Assembly: GCA_015499995.1 (NCBI GenBank)
Contig: JADNRV010000002.1
Span: 1,355,520-1,419,519, forward strand
Direction of reading: 5' to 3'
DNA length: 64,000 nucleotides
Source: Flammula alnicola
Lineage: Eukaryota > Basidiomycota > Agaricomycetes > Agaricales > Strophariaceae
Both the position numbers and the translations under genes were made by a program. The notes below the pieces were generated by a model, which was given only the letters and a program-made list of their open reading frames with translations, did no database searches and was not told the DNA's origin. Below are positions 35,522-47,367 of this stretch, in pieces; position 1 is the first letter of the stretch; each line of letters starts with the position of its first letter.

Positions 35522-36169
35522 ATGTCCTCTACATTCTTCACCTGGTTGAGGTCGCCAGCAGCGCGTGAATACTTCTTCAGTACGCGACATCACTGTCATT
35601 CCATACGTACACTGCTCATCATTCTGTTTAGGTACACATTTTTGGGGACCAGTATGTTCAAGTTACCCGACGTCCTGACTCATGGTCTTTCTACATAACA
35701 AAACGTTCTAGGTTGCAAACTGGGGTCTGCCCTTAGCTGCGCTCTCAGACTTGAAGAAGGATGAAGAAGTCATCTCAGGGACTATGACCACCGCTCTCGC
35801 TTGTTATTCGTAAGTAGCCGTCCTTCCTCCTCGTGTGCTCGTCCTCTTCTCACGTACAAGCCAACTATAGCTTCGTTTTCATGCGTTTCGGTGCGTCATT
35901 AAGCCCCCTCTTCCTATGATTTAATCTTGATAATCGGCTTCATGACAGCTTGGAGAGTTCAACCACGCAACTACCTTCTTTTCGCTTGCCATTTCACGAA
36001 CGCTGCCGCCCAGTCCGTCCAGGACATACGTTTTGTCAACTACTGGTACCGAGGTGGCCGTGAAGAGAAGCTAGGGCTCATGGCAGCCGGAGAGGTACCC
36101 GCACCACCAGCTGAGGGCAAGGTTTTGCAGGCTATCAAAGCCGCGGAGGATTCAAAAAAGGCCAACTAA
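35522..36169 (+). CDS. MPC1: Mitochondrial pyruvate carrier subunit 1
   Basis: One half of the inner-membrane pyruvate carrier. ATG at 35522; five short introns. Family core: [38 protein letters not shown] and [20 protein letters not shown], then [15 protein letters not shown]. These are the hallmark MPC1 helices and linkers; STHFWGP and PVANWG identify subunit 1 rather than MPC2/3. The tail is a short soluble extension ending EDSKKAN. The length of about 140 residues is slightly above the yeast form because of this tail. It is convergent with LIG1: the two stop codons are about 100 bp apart. Confidence 0.95.
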
Positions 36170-36270
36170 TAGAGGTCGCTATTTACCACCGGAAAGCCAC
36201 TTGTTTTCCTCTTTATTCATCTAATATACAAAAATACCTAAAGACTCATAAATCCCAGATTCCCGGACAA

Positions 36271-39200
36271 TCACCAAAACCCGTCATCAGCGTCGACTCC
36301 CTTCTTCTTCTTGCCCTTCGTCTGAGCCAGTGCTTGTCGTTCGTACATTTCTGCAATCTGCGTATCCTTAGTTATGCATACGCAATCGTGTCAAACATCC
36401 GAACTTGCCTGCTCTGGTCCGGTCGCGTCGTCGGCGGACTTGTCATCGCGTATCCGAAGGAAGCGCGGGAACCGCAAAGAGATGCCTCTTTCTTCGACCT
36501 ATAAATTCTTGAATTAGGTAACCTCAGGGAGATTAACGGAAAACAAACGTACCAAACCCTGGGCGGCCGTATAGATGGGGCTCAAACTCAAGTCGGCCGT
36601 CAGAATTTCCCAAACAATCTTTGGTTCGAACCAAACGTCTGGTTTCGCGCCTCCAACCTTGATGTCGCCTCGAGGTTTTGACAATTCCAGCGGTTTGAGT
36701 GTCTCGTAATGTGTCTGCAGGACCTCTTCACTGAACCCAGTACCAATCTTGCAAATGGTCTGGAACTCTTCCGAGTCGCTGTCGTAGCAAGCGAGGAGGA
36801 ACGCTCCGTAGACGTTTGTTCGCTTACCCTTACCGTAGTATCCGCCCACCACGACAAGGTCAAGTGAATCTCCAACACCTGCGAGGTAATCCTTCTTAAG
36901 CTGTGAGGAGAAATCAGTGTGGGATCAATTTGTATGCAGTATTTATTTTTACCTTGAGCCAATTAACGCTTCTTCGGCTAGGTTCGTAGAAACTAGCATC
37001 AGAATCAAGCATTTTGACCATAAGACCTTCACATCCATCTTTGACACTCTCCTCCAAGAAAGACTGGATTTCATCAGTTGTTTCGCAGTCAGAAGATCTC
37101 GCAAAGTCGAATTCGCCTGGAACAACTGTGAAATGCTCCCGCAATAATTCACGTCGCTTATACAATGGTAGTTGCAGCAAGGGCTGCAAGGGGCTTTTTA
37201 GTCACTATCCACACCGAAGAAATACAAGACGAACCTCGCCGTTCAGGTATAGAAGGTCAAAGGCAAAAAGGCACACCCGAACCTGGATGTCCTCGACTTT
37301 GACATCTTTGCGTTTTCGTCGGCTAAGTTCTTGGAAAGGCATGAGTTTTCCTGTCGTGCGATCGATGGCGACTGCTTCTGCATCGAATACAAATGATTTC
37401 GTGGACTCTTTAATACACTAGTGACGGAGACGAGTGAGTTCAGGCAATGGATATCACGTTGGAAGAACTTTACTAGAGGCAGTTGGTCCACCAAATCGGG
37501 GTATTTTTTGCTCATGTCTTCAGAATTTCGGCTGAACACACTGACGGTACCATCTTCCAATCTATGTACCTGAATGAATTTTATATATCAGTAAGTGAGG
37601 TTCATACATTCAGCCTGTGCCATTGACTGACCTGTGCCCGCTCTCCATCATACTTGTATTCGCACGTGAAGTGCTTATTCTCGAACCTATCCAGCACTTC
37701 GCCAATGGCCTTCGTTGGCTTGGCCAACATGGGTTTGAGCGGCACTCCGGGGGTGAGCTTGCATTTCTCTCGCAAGCTGTCGATTCCAAATTCGAGCAGA
37801 GCTGGTATTACTTCGTCATATGTTGGAAGTTCACTAATAAGGGCGAAGGGTTGAAATTACAATAAAAGGGAATAAGCTGAAAGGCATCCACCTGTAGACA
37901 CCTTTGATGATGTTGACGCTTTCCTCGAGTCGATTGGCCAGCTGGTCTTGAGTCCATTTCTTCGTGGCTACCCATATAATGAGAAAGTAAATTAAGAAAA
38001 AAGAAGAATGCACCAACAGCGTTCTCGTTCTGCAAGAACAGCAGCCTGGGCTAGCGCCACGAGCACTGACCGCTCTGCATTGCCTATCCGTAGCTTGCCT
38101 TCCAAGCTTCGGACAATATACTTTGCCTCGAAGTCCTGACAAGCAGCCAGCAACTTTGTTATAATGGAGACCTTCTTTGCTTGGGACTGTCGGGAGGGTC
38201 GATAATCATGCAGCAGTCAAATGCAATTCTGCTTACCGATTGGCCTGAAGCTAACGCAATGTCCCGCAGGTTTGAGAAAACAAAGGGCACTGTTAGAGGC
38301 TTGGGTTTGAATAGCGTCCTCTGGCTGTTTTTGGAGTTCTGTTTGTAGATTAATTTAGTTAGATTGAGACCGTTGCATCTCAGTTTGAATTACCATTGCA
38401 ACAAGTCCCAGGTCGCCCTCCTTCTTGAGGTCAGCCTTAATAAGAGACAGACTACGACCCGTTGATTCTCCAATGGCTTTTATCAAAAGACTTTCTCCGA
38501 TTCCGAGTTCAATGCCCACGTAATCCGGACTCAACTAACAATAGTCAGGTACAAAGCTGATACTCGTTCAATAGCACCTACTCGGTTGATGCAGAGGTAT
38601 ATTGACTGAAGGAGGGACTTGGGATCATTTTTGGCGCTCCTTTGGATAACTAGTAGCAGGAATGAGGTCAAGATAGCGGTCTTCTCCAGTCGCTTCGTGG
38701 TAGCCTCAATTAGCGAGAAGGTCTTGGCCAGTGCCGCGTAAGGTACACTGCAAAGAGGTCAGAAAGTACGCTGGTTATGCGAAAGAGTGCTCACGGTTCG
38801 CCAACTTTCCAACCACCTTCGATATCGACATCTTGTCGAAATGACAATGCAAATTGGGCACTGGACGAAAGAGAGACATTAACGGCTTTCAAGTGACAAC
38901 AGCATGCTATCACACCTTTTAGTAGTTGTCACTTTATCAGACTCTAATTCCTCTTCCACTTCCTCCTCTTCAAGTTCGTCTTGTTCCTCCTCACCGCTTG
39001 AGACTGCTTCTTCTTCAACCGCCGAAGTTGCCTTTACTGTTGCTGAGGATACTTCCTTGTCTTTCCCTTTAGCGTTTGGCGAACGGGGACTAGAACTCGC
39101 AGAGCTAGACTCGGACTTTGATTTATCATATGAAGGCGGCTCGCCAGAGCTACTAGCGATGGTTTGCATACCCGCATAAGCTACGGTAAGTTGTGAGATG

Positions 39201-39690
39201 GCTGCATGCGCACACGACAGTGACGACATATCGAATTGACATACTTGGCTGGGCAGGCGCATCATTTGGATCTGCTTCGTCGTCTGATTCTATAATTCTC
39301 CGTTTCTTGAGTTTCGGAGAGCCTATATACGCGTTACTTTGATGGAAATCCAAGGGGAATATGGGACTTACTCGTTGTAGGTGCCACCTTCTCCTTCCGC
39401 TTGGAACTTGCAGCCTTGGCTGCAGATGTTTCGTGGACGGTAGGCGCTGGCTTGCTGGGGTGATCTTTCTTTTCCTCGGGAACTTCAACCTCCATCGCGT
39501 CTGGGTCAGCTTTCGACGCGACTGGCTTTGCTTCCTTTTTCTTGCCCCACATCTCCTGCAGACTCGTTTGTTGGGGCGGTGCTGCTTTCGTAGATTTCGG
39601 CATTTCAAAGAACTTTCCTGTTGGTGGGTCAGAGGGATTGGAGAGATTGGGATTGCTTTAGGACGGACCTAGGGTTTGTTGGCGGCCCAT
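36271..39690 (-). CDS. CDC9: ATP-dependent DNA ligase I
   Basis: Joins Okazaki fragments and seals repair nicks. I place the start at 39690, where a small exon (39690-39669) joins 39617 to give [20 protein letters not shown]. This includes a canonical PIP box for PCNA (Q-Q-T-L-G-K-F-F). A later ATG at 39603 would lose it. A second PIP-like motif, QTSLQEMW, follows. The acidic linker with NLS-like [16 protein letters not shown] comes next. Catalytic part: motif I KYDGERAQ with the adenylated Lys (about 37650), [24 protein letters not shown] (motif IV), NWLKLKKDYL (motif V) and the OB-fold end [19 protein letters not shown]. It stops at DDGFW, 36271. Highly intron-rich. No lesion noted. Confidence 0.95.
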
Positions 39691-39721
39691 TACTCTGAAT
39701 GATGCTCGTGTCAGAAACGAA

Positions 39722-39789
39722 ACGCGAGACGTAAACATAAGCAAATATCGCGTCGCGTCAGTGCCCATTTATTACGCCCGTCGTCGCGT
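39722..39789 (-). promoter_or_regulatory. Cluster of ACGCGA (MCB-like) sites before DNA ligase I
   Basis: Four copies lie within 68 bp, starting 32 bp upstream of the ligase ATG: ACGCGA at 39722-39727 (plus strand) and TCGCGT at 39748-39753, 39753-39758 and 39784-39789 (ACGCGA on the gene's strand). In fungi, MBF-type factors bind ACGCGN and switch on DNA-replication genes at G1/S. The motif count is seen; the factor is inferred. Confidence 0.6.
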
Positions 39790-40401
39790 CAGGTCTTTCT
39801 CCTAATATTATAAGCGTCGAAACATGTAAACACAACAATGTTTGTTCACAACCAGAAAATCAAGCTCTGACCACCAACTCAACTGAGAGGCCAGCTATGT
39901 ACATGGTCAGAAATAGTATACCGCCAGGTACGCGGACTATGAGACGGACACGAAGTGCAATAAAAATGCGATTTGATAGAACTGGAAATACATGTTGACC
40001 CGCCTTCTCAGCGTTTTGGCTTTCTTACTCGCGGTAAGATATTGACCAGATGCCTTTATATACCCGCTGACATCTTGGAAGTTTCCCCGCTGTTTATGAT
40101 ACAATCAACTGGAGACAAGAGAAGATTGAGATAACAATCTTGCCAGTCATTGAGTCTCGAGGTAAAGACAGTGCAGGTCCCAGGACGAAGCAGAGAACTC
40201 AGAACGATACATAAGATATTCACAGACGTGAGGCATGGCCGTCGCGCAGAGGTGTCATCGGGAACGGCTTCGGCAACTTCCGGATTAGCTATACAGTTCC
40301 TCAACGGTGGCTTCCGGCGTATCTACTACAAACAAGTATCAATAACTCGCCAAAAGTTGCAGTAGGCTGTCTCCGCGCTCAACGACCTCAAGACCAACAC
40401 C
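39790..40401. other. Divergent gap between LIG1 and RPS11
   Basis: About 600 bp beyond the MCB cluster. It serves as the RPS11 promoter. Short frames on both strands have no recognisable product. Confidence 0.45.
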
Positions 40402-41148
40402 ATGGCTGACGTTCAAGTGAGTTACATGTCGCTCGTCCTTAAAGTACCTATATCTCATCTTGGTTGAATAATAGATCGAGAAGGCGTATCAAAAGCAAGA
40501 CATCTTCCAAAACGCCAAAGCCCGTGGTGGGTCTCGCTACTATGAATGGTATCGGCTGCATCTCTGACTTTGGAATTAGGCGGAAAGAAAATCGCAACAA
40601 GGGAGAAGCGGTGGTATAAGGATGTTGGACTAGGGTTCAAGACGCCCTCAGAGGCTATTAACGGAACCTACGTTGGTGCGCATGGTTGCTCTGTCTGATG
40701 CTGAATTTATGCTGAGTTTGCCTGAATTGCTTAGACAAGAAATGCCCCTTCACTGGTGACATCTCTATCCGTGGCCGCATTTTGACTGGCAAAGTCGTGT
40801 CAACGAAAATGAACCGCACGATCATCATTCGCAGGGATTACCTGCACTATATCCCTAAATACAGTGCGTACCTATGTCCCATTCTGCTATATCATACTGA
40901 TGATTTCTATGCAGACCGTTACGAGAAGCGCCACAAGAACTTGGCTGCCCACTTGTCGCCCGCCTTCCGTGCTGATATCGGTGATGTTGTGACCGTTGGT
41001 AAGTTGTTTGTTTGACGAGACGAATCGATGGAGTTGTTGATTGATTGAATTAATAGGACAGTGCCGACCACTGTCGAAAACCGTGCGATTCAATGTGTTG
41101 CGGGTGTCGAAGAGCAAGGCTGCGACCAAATCGTTTGGCAAGTTCTAG
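40402..41148 (+). CDS. RPS11: 40S ribosomal protein S11 (uS17)
   Basis: Cytosolic small-subunit protein. ATG at 40402; about six exons. The spliced protein reads [80 protein letters not shown] and [17 protein letters not shown], ending FGKF. These match eukaryotic uS17 along its full length of about 155 residues. The first intron follows four or five codons, common in fungal ribosomal-protein genes. No lesion. Confidence 0.97.
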
Positions 41149-41511
41149 ACGTAGTTAGCTGTATGGGAGTGGATATTATGTTTTGCAATCCATGTTATGA
41201 CATGCAATTATTGAGATTATGACGATGCAAACAAATGGCCAAACAAGTCTTCGTTGTTCGTTCTCTCGAGTTGCAAGTCGAGTTGCTGTGCATTTGCATC
41301 TCACTTACACAGCATTAGTTCTGGGTTACCTAGATTCAGTGTTCATTACGTTCATTAGGATCTTTGCTCCAGTGCCTGTGCTCGACGATTTACATAATCC
41401 TCTCTCCCACATCGTCGCAAGCTGGCTCCCACTCTTCTTTCCGTATTCACCTCTCGGCTGAACAAATCTCGGCCTCAGTCACCGCAGCCTCCAGGTCTTT
41501 CCACCTCTCAT
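41149..41511. other. Intergenic, PPZ promoter
   Basis: 363 bp with the RPS11 3' flank and the phosphatase promoter; a pyrimidine-rich leader precedes the ATG at 41512. Nothing else recognised. Confidence 0.45.
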
Positions 41512-43115
41512 ATGGGCCAACAGCCCTCCAAGAAGTCCAGGAAGGGTGGTAAGGACAAGGATAAAGAGATCCCAGACGCAGCTCCAAATGAACTCCAGCT
41601 CGACGGTACCGACGAAAACACTCCCCAGAGTACTCTCTCGCGTGCAACCGCCTCAACAACCACAAATGGCTCAGACCCCAGTTCGCTTCCCAACGGAACG
41701 CCTGCTATCAATGTGTCGGATCCAGCGGGAGCCCAAGTTCCACCGCCCACGAACAACTCTCGGGCACATGGTTCACCCTATCCTGCAAAGGGGTCCATTC
41801 CTCCCAGCCTTGACCAAACTCCTCAACTTTCGGGTTCAGTTCCTTCTTCTCCACTTCCCTCTCCCAAGCCAGCGATCATTCCTTTAGATATCCCCGTTAC
41901 CCATACAATCCTTTCCAACGCGACTCCGTTGAGCCCCAGCTCCATGACCAGCAATGGCAACGGTGCCACTGCCGAGTCTGTGGGAAATGGCGGAGCCAAA
42001 GACAGACTCAAGCAATTCGATGTCGATGACATGATCCAGCGACTGCTCGATGTGGGCTATACAGGCAAAGTGAGCAAGTCGCTGTGCCTGAAGAACACAG
42101 AGATCACAGCAATATGTCTTGCTGCGCGAGATGTGTTTCTTAGTCAGCCAACTCTTGTCGAGCTCTCGCCTCCCGTGAAAATCGTAGGCGACGTTCATGG
42201 GCAGTATTCAGACCTCATTCGCCTCTTCGAAATGTGTGGATTTCCTCCTGCAGCAAACTACCTTTTCTTAGGTGATTACGTCGATCGCGGAAAGCAAAGT
42301 CTCGAGACCATTCTCCTCCTTCTATGCTACAAGATCAAATATCCCGAGAATTTCTTCCTCCTCCGAGGCAACCATGAGTGTGCGAACGTTACACGAGGTG
42401 CGTATTCATCCCTAATTTTCTCTGGTGTGTTCTCACCCTTGTACAGTATACGGTTTCTACGACGAATGCAAACGACGGTGTAACATCAAAACATGGAAGA
42501 CATTTATAGACGTCTTCAACTGCCTTCCTATAGCCGCTATCGTTGCCTCCAAGATATTCTGCGTCCATGGAGGTCTTTCTCCGTCACTACATTCTATGGA
42601 GGACATAAAGCGCATACAACGACCGACAGATGTCCCGGACTATGGCCTCCTTAATGATCTTCTTTGGTCGGACCCGTCTGATACTGCACTAGACTGGGAA
42701 GACAACGAGAGAGGAGTCAGTTATTGTTTCGGAAAGGCCATCATTAACGAATTCCTCGTACGGTACGACATGGATCTAATATGTCGTGCGCACATGGTTG
42801 TGGAGGATGGATATGAATTTTGGAATGACCGAACTCTCGTGACGGTTTTCAGTGCTCCAAATTATTGTGGAGGTATGTTGTACGTTTTGCTTGTCAAATG
42901 TTCTCCAAGTTGAAACCGTCGTTCCAGAATTTGACAATTATGGCGCCTGTATGAGGTACGTTATTGTTTTTGTCATCTTGTTTTGTGTTCTTCCTGAGAG
43001 TGATATCTTCTTTGCAGTGTTTCTGAGGATCTGCTGTGCGCATTCGAACTGCTCAAACCATTAGATGGCGCTGCACTTCGGAAGGAAATGACCAAGGCAA
43101 AGCGGAAAAGGTGAG
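41512..43115 (+). CDS. PPZ-type serine/threonine protein phosphatase
   Basis: Fungal-specific PP1 relative that regulates cation balance and cell-wall integrity. ATG at 41512. The N-terminus [11 protein letters not shown] fits N-myristoylation (Gly2, Ser/basic residues after), as in yeast Ppz1. A ~170-residue disordered Ser/Pro/Thr-rich region follows. The catalytic domain starts at [17 protein letters not shown] and carries the metallophosphatase motifs GDVHGQ, GDYVDRG and RGNHE, then CVHGGLSP and SAPNYCGEFDN. PPZ is favoured over plain PP1 by the long N-terminal extension and VARV-like linker. The end may be read through as AKRKR and TGA at 43113-43115, or spliced at GTGAGC...CTAG to end in KRKS; both are short variants. 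Confidence 0.9.
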
Positions 43116-44277
43116 CCCTTGGGGTTGTTGTCTGCATGGAAGGTGAACCCTGAACTCTAGTTAAGTGTAATGGCGACCGCTTCTTGAAATTCTGTCTCTA
43201 GATGAGGCTGCGCGGAAGAGAGCAGGTCGTGTGCCCTATGCTTTTCGTCTTGCATGCGGGCGTGTTTTTGATGACCCGATGCATCCTGCCCTTATCATTC
43301 TCTCTATCCACATAATACTCGATCCTCTGTGGAATCCATGCATTATGCTCAGGTTCGGCAACGTCCTGATTCTATGGTGCAGTTACGCGACAGGAACAAA
43401 ATATTTCCAGTCCAAGAAGAAACTGTTATGTATTCGCCATTAATATGCGCACCCACCACCCTTCTCGTCCCTTTGCCCCTTACATTTTTTGCACAACCCA
43501 TTATTCCCGTCTGTTCAGTTTACCCCAAGCAAACTCACGGACTTGTAATCGTATTGTTTTTCTCTCTTTTTTCCCTCGACGCTCTTTATTTGGGTACATC
43601 ATCATTCTGTAGTACTGTCTTTTCGGTCAATTGTGTTTCTCTCTCCTTTCTTTCTTCTGTGTCTCTGATGTTATCTAATGATCCCTGCTGCCCTTCCTTT
43701 CTCTGCCGTACCCATATACATCCATACTTATGTCAAACGCTCAATCACAAATCTTTTCCGAATCATCACTTATTTGGATTGTTCGGGTCATTCGCCTGCA
43801 TTGTCCCAAGGTTCGCCTTCTGAACTTGGTTCTGTTGCATCTGTGAGTGAGATTCGAAGTGTTCAATAGCACATCCCACTCACGAGGATATTCCAGTATG
43901 AACCTTATAATTAACTTTGTCCCGGTATTCCGCCGGGATGGTATTCTCGCATATATGATATAAGCTCTCTTTGACCTCCAATCTAGAAACTTATCACAAA
44001 CAAATTTAATCTAACCCAATCTCTTTACCTTTACTCGTTAACTCAATGGAGAAAACGTGCTTGCGAGTAACCTACCTCTTCTGAAATGTTGAGAATCCTC
44101 GTGGTAGGTCTTCGTCACTGCGACATCGCTGGATCATCATCAACGATTCATTATTAGCAGTTCTATAGGGGTATGCATATTTTAGCTAGTCGTTCTATCA
44201 CTATCTATTCTAGTAACCACCCACAGCAAATCCAGGCAAGTCATTAACTCTCACGCGAATTACTAATGAGATGATAA
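43116..44277. other. Intergenic, 1.2 kb, convergent 3' flanks
   Basis: Holds the 3' untranslated regions of PPZ and of the transporter gene. It is pyrimidine-rich (for example 43440-43700). An open frame of ~160 codons on the plus strand near 43329-43823 is Phe/Ser/Leu-rich as expected from such composition and is not called. No repeats recognised. Confidence 0.45.
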
Positions 44278-45820
44278 TTATAACCTTTTCGTGAACATAT
44301 CGTAAGCCAGGACACCGAATGCAAGCACGATAACCCCAGAACCCAGAAGACTCCAAACGGTTAAAACTTCTGTACCCCCTCCAAATATAACCTGTATTTT
44401 TTAAGCAGACAGAAAAGATACACTCTAATGAACACTCACGTCCGATATTAGAACAAGGACAATAGTCAACAGATTTCCAACAGACACAATTATTGGACCC
44501 CACACTCCCAGCAAAACCTAAACAGAGTCAATAAACCTTTTCGAGCTTAAATTGCTAATGGGACCTACCATGAAGCCTGCATTGAAGACCACTCCGCTCA
44601 AAGCAATTCCGGATATTGCAAAAACGGTTGCGATATTAGGAGGAAGTTTGAATATTTCTGCGCCCGACCAATGAAGGAAGGGGATAGGTATCCACAGCAA
44701 TAAACACGTCGAGAGTCCCAACATTGACGTTAAGATGTTGGGATGAAAGCCGAAAGGAAGAGGATAAACCATATCTGAGGCAGTTGAAACCGCATTGGTG
44801 GTTACGGGATCCAATTCGTCCTCCTCTGGGATTTGTTCATAGAGAAGTTCGGAAGTGACTTCTGGATCCGAAGGTAGGGCTGCATATATCTTGTACAGCA
44901 CCTGATAAAGACCGTATCCAAATGAGGCGACGAGGGTTAAGAGGTTGCCGACCAATGGAGCAGTTGGTTTGAAGGGGATGCTTGTGCTGGACAAAACACC
45001 ATCAGCTCCCATTTGCCCGTCCGCTGGCGAGATACTACTGCCGTACACAACGGCAATCGTGCCAAGTGTGGCCAGGACAACAGCCAAGAGGCGCCTAGGT
45101 TCCCATTGCAGCTTGAAAAGCTTCACGCTGAGTAGATATGCAAAGAAAGCATTGGTGTTCCAGATAGCTTTGAGATTTGACTTTCAGATTTTAAAACGCA
45201 ACGGTGGATGAGCCCAATTATCCTTACCTGTCACGTCGCTCACACTGTATGTCTGCTCAATGAGGGCGGGATATAAACATGTATGTACGAAGAACCACTT
45301 ACGACGCCAAAGATATAGCTAAAAACCAGAGCAGGGCAGGACAAGTGATGCCCACTGTTAGCCCGAGCACCAAACGAATGAATTTGGCGCGTGGAAATTG
45401 AAATCCTCTGGACTTCTGTCCCGGTTCTAGGTGGTTGGAAATGGCGAAAGCAAGGCCTTTCAATAGAGATACAGCGGTGTAGTTTGTGGTCGCCAAAAGA
45501 TACAATAGATGAAGTGGAAAAATTATCGCGAACGAGGAATGTACGAGATAGCTAGATAGATTATGGTAAATTGGACGTCGAGCTTGCAAGATGGTTGACC
45601 CACAAGAGGAAAAATGGTTGTCGGTAGCCTAGGTTTGTCTGAACATACTGCCCATCCATCTGATAAGCGGGTGATGTTGTGAGAATAATATTAGATTGTC
45701 GCGTACCTGGGTAAGCTGGCTTTCGGCAACGAATGCTAAGAGGGTAAAAATGAACAGTCCCACTGCCAATCGGCCGCCTACGTGAGGGGTAGCGAGTGCT
45801 GCTGAGTTTCTAGTATGCAT
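44278..45820 (-). CDS. Drug/metabolite-transporter-family membrane protein (SLC35F-like)
   Basis: The ATG at 45820 opens MHTRNSAALATPHVGGRLAV. About ten transmembrane helices, for example GLFIFTLLAFVAESQLTQ, FAIIFPLHLLYLLATT, GLTVGITCPALLWFLAISLA, LLAVVLATLGTIAVVYGSS and VIVLAFGVLAYDMFTKRL. The segment SDVTAIWNTNAFFAYLLSVK is a typical EamA/DMT motif. The pattern resembles SLC35F and yeast YML018C-type vacuolar or Golgi proteins rather than nucleotide-sugar carriers. An acidic hydrophilic loop with LYEQIPEEDELDPVTTN separates the two halves. Substrate unknown. Divergent from bL36m by 250 bp. Confidence 0.85.
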
Positions 45821-46070
45821 CGAGTGAAGAGCATGCGTCTATGGGAAGAAGGAAGAAAGAATGATACAGATGATGATAACGATAGCAGGACGTAAAGGCG
45901 CGGCTCTATAACGGCAAGAGACTGAACCTGCAGCGATAGACGTTTATAACGAAAGAGGAGTGTCAAGAAGAATTGAGAGGGCTCAGAGGAGGTGAAGAGG
46001 TCACGTGGGCACCGAGCAATTGGCGGGAGACGGCGATCAACTTGTCTTCTCCATCTGCCTCTTCCCCTTA

Positions 46071-46377
46071 ATGCTGCGCGCATTACTCACATCCAGTCGG
46101 CCATTGGTTTCGCGCCTTCGGGCTGCTGCCATCCCGCATGTACACCGCCCTCATTATCATGTCGCACCAACCCTTTCGCAAACACCCATACTCTCGCGAG
46201 GGATGAAGGTTCGGTCGTCAGTCAAGGTCATGTGTGAGGGATGCAATGTCGTCAGGAGAAAAGGAAGAGTCTATGTTGTGTGTTCAAAAAATCCTAAGCA
46301 TAAACAGGTGTGCTGCCCATGTTTTTTTATTTTCCGGAGACAGGCATTCTGACCTGCGTGATTAGCGCCAAGGATGA
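46071..46377 (+). CDS. Mitochondrial large-subunit ribosomal protein bL36m
   Basis: The ATG at 46071 opens [20 protein letters not shown], an Arg-rich mitochondrial presequence. The bacterial-type L36 domain follows: [20 protein letters not shown], then [16 protein letters not shown]. One intron (GTGTGC...TTAG, about 46307-46365) splits the last codons, giving the final RQG and TGA at 46375-46377. The Cys pattern for zinc is CEGC...C...H, as in bL36. Its stop lies 99 bp from the DHFR stop on the other strand. Confidence 0.93.
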
Positions 46378-46476
46378 TTATCTCGGACAGCAGAGCCATT
46401 GCCATTGCCAACAGTGGGACGGGATGCAAAGAGAGTCGATAAATATTTCGGATTCCTTATAATTGTGCACCATAAT

Positions 46477-47171
46477 CTACAGTTCCCGTACCCACATCTG
46501 GAACTCATATTTTACGCCATTCTCCTCCTGCTCTCCCTCCTGCACGTCAAAGCCAACCCATTGCTGCAATGCCTCGTGCGAGGACCTGATCCACCTTGTC
46601 TCCTTTGCCGAATCTTGTTTTAGAAATTCCGGCATAAATACATCGCATTCGTTGAACTCCGGGGAAAGGATACGCGTAAGTAAGATGCGGTCGACGCATG
46701 GTTCTGTGGAGGAAAGAGGAAGAGCGAGAGATTCCGCGTACAATGTCGCGCCTCCGATGATGAATCCTCGATTCAAATTCAACGCATCTGCCTGCGGTGG
46801 CTCTAAAAGCGCGAGTGCCGACTTGAGATTGTCAGTCAGGATAACTTGTGCATCTGAAGTGTCACTGCATTTTTTTTTGATAAGAAGAAATGAGTTCGGA
46901 ATAGATGCTTTGAATATGGATTGACGAACAGATCGTAGTTTCGATTTCTGCTAATTACGATGTTCTTTCGCTTTGACAGTGGTCTGAACTTTTTGGGTAT
47001 GCTCTCCCATGTGTTCCTGCCCATTATTACTGCATTTTGTCGTCCTTCCGGAGCACTTGTGGTGATACGAGCAAAATATTTAAGTTCTTTCGAGAGTCTC
47101 CAAGGCAGAACTGCTTTCGCGCCGATGCCATTTACCTTGGTAGCGGCGACGATGATGGTAAGACGAGACAT
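46477..47171 (-). CDS. DFR1: Dihydrofolate reductase
   Basis: Reduces dihydrofolate with NADPH for thymidylate and purine synthesis. ATG at 47171. The protein reads MSRLTIIVAATKVNGIGAKA, with the WxxxxDL-type region LPWRLSKELKYFARIT, then NAVIMGRNTWESIPKKFRPL, KRKNIVISRNRNYD, and in the second exon GFIIGGATLYAESLALPL, VDRILLTRILSPEFNECDVF and NGVKYEFQMWVREL. One intron (about 46930-46860) interrupts the gene. Catalytic acidic residue in the active-site helix appears as Glu (SKELKYF). Length of about 210 residues is normal for fungal DHFR. Confidence 0.95.
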
Positions 47172-47367
47172 TGGACTAACTGCGATTGTTCCTGAGTGGA
47201 AATGCTTCAAACGAATCATACAAATAATTTTTGTGCAAACAAAGTAGAATATCTTGATACGGACGATAACAGTCAACACAATAGAGCAATCAAAGCATGC
47301 ATAAACGCCAGAGGTCCAAGGACAAAATAGCCCTGACCAACAAATGAAACGGGGAGAAATGGTGGGT

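Noticed and set aside
43329..43823. 164-codon plus-strand frame after the PPZ gene
   Set aside because: It is rich in Phe, Ser, Leu and Cys as expected from pyrimidine-rich 3' sequence and shows no domain.
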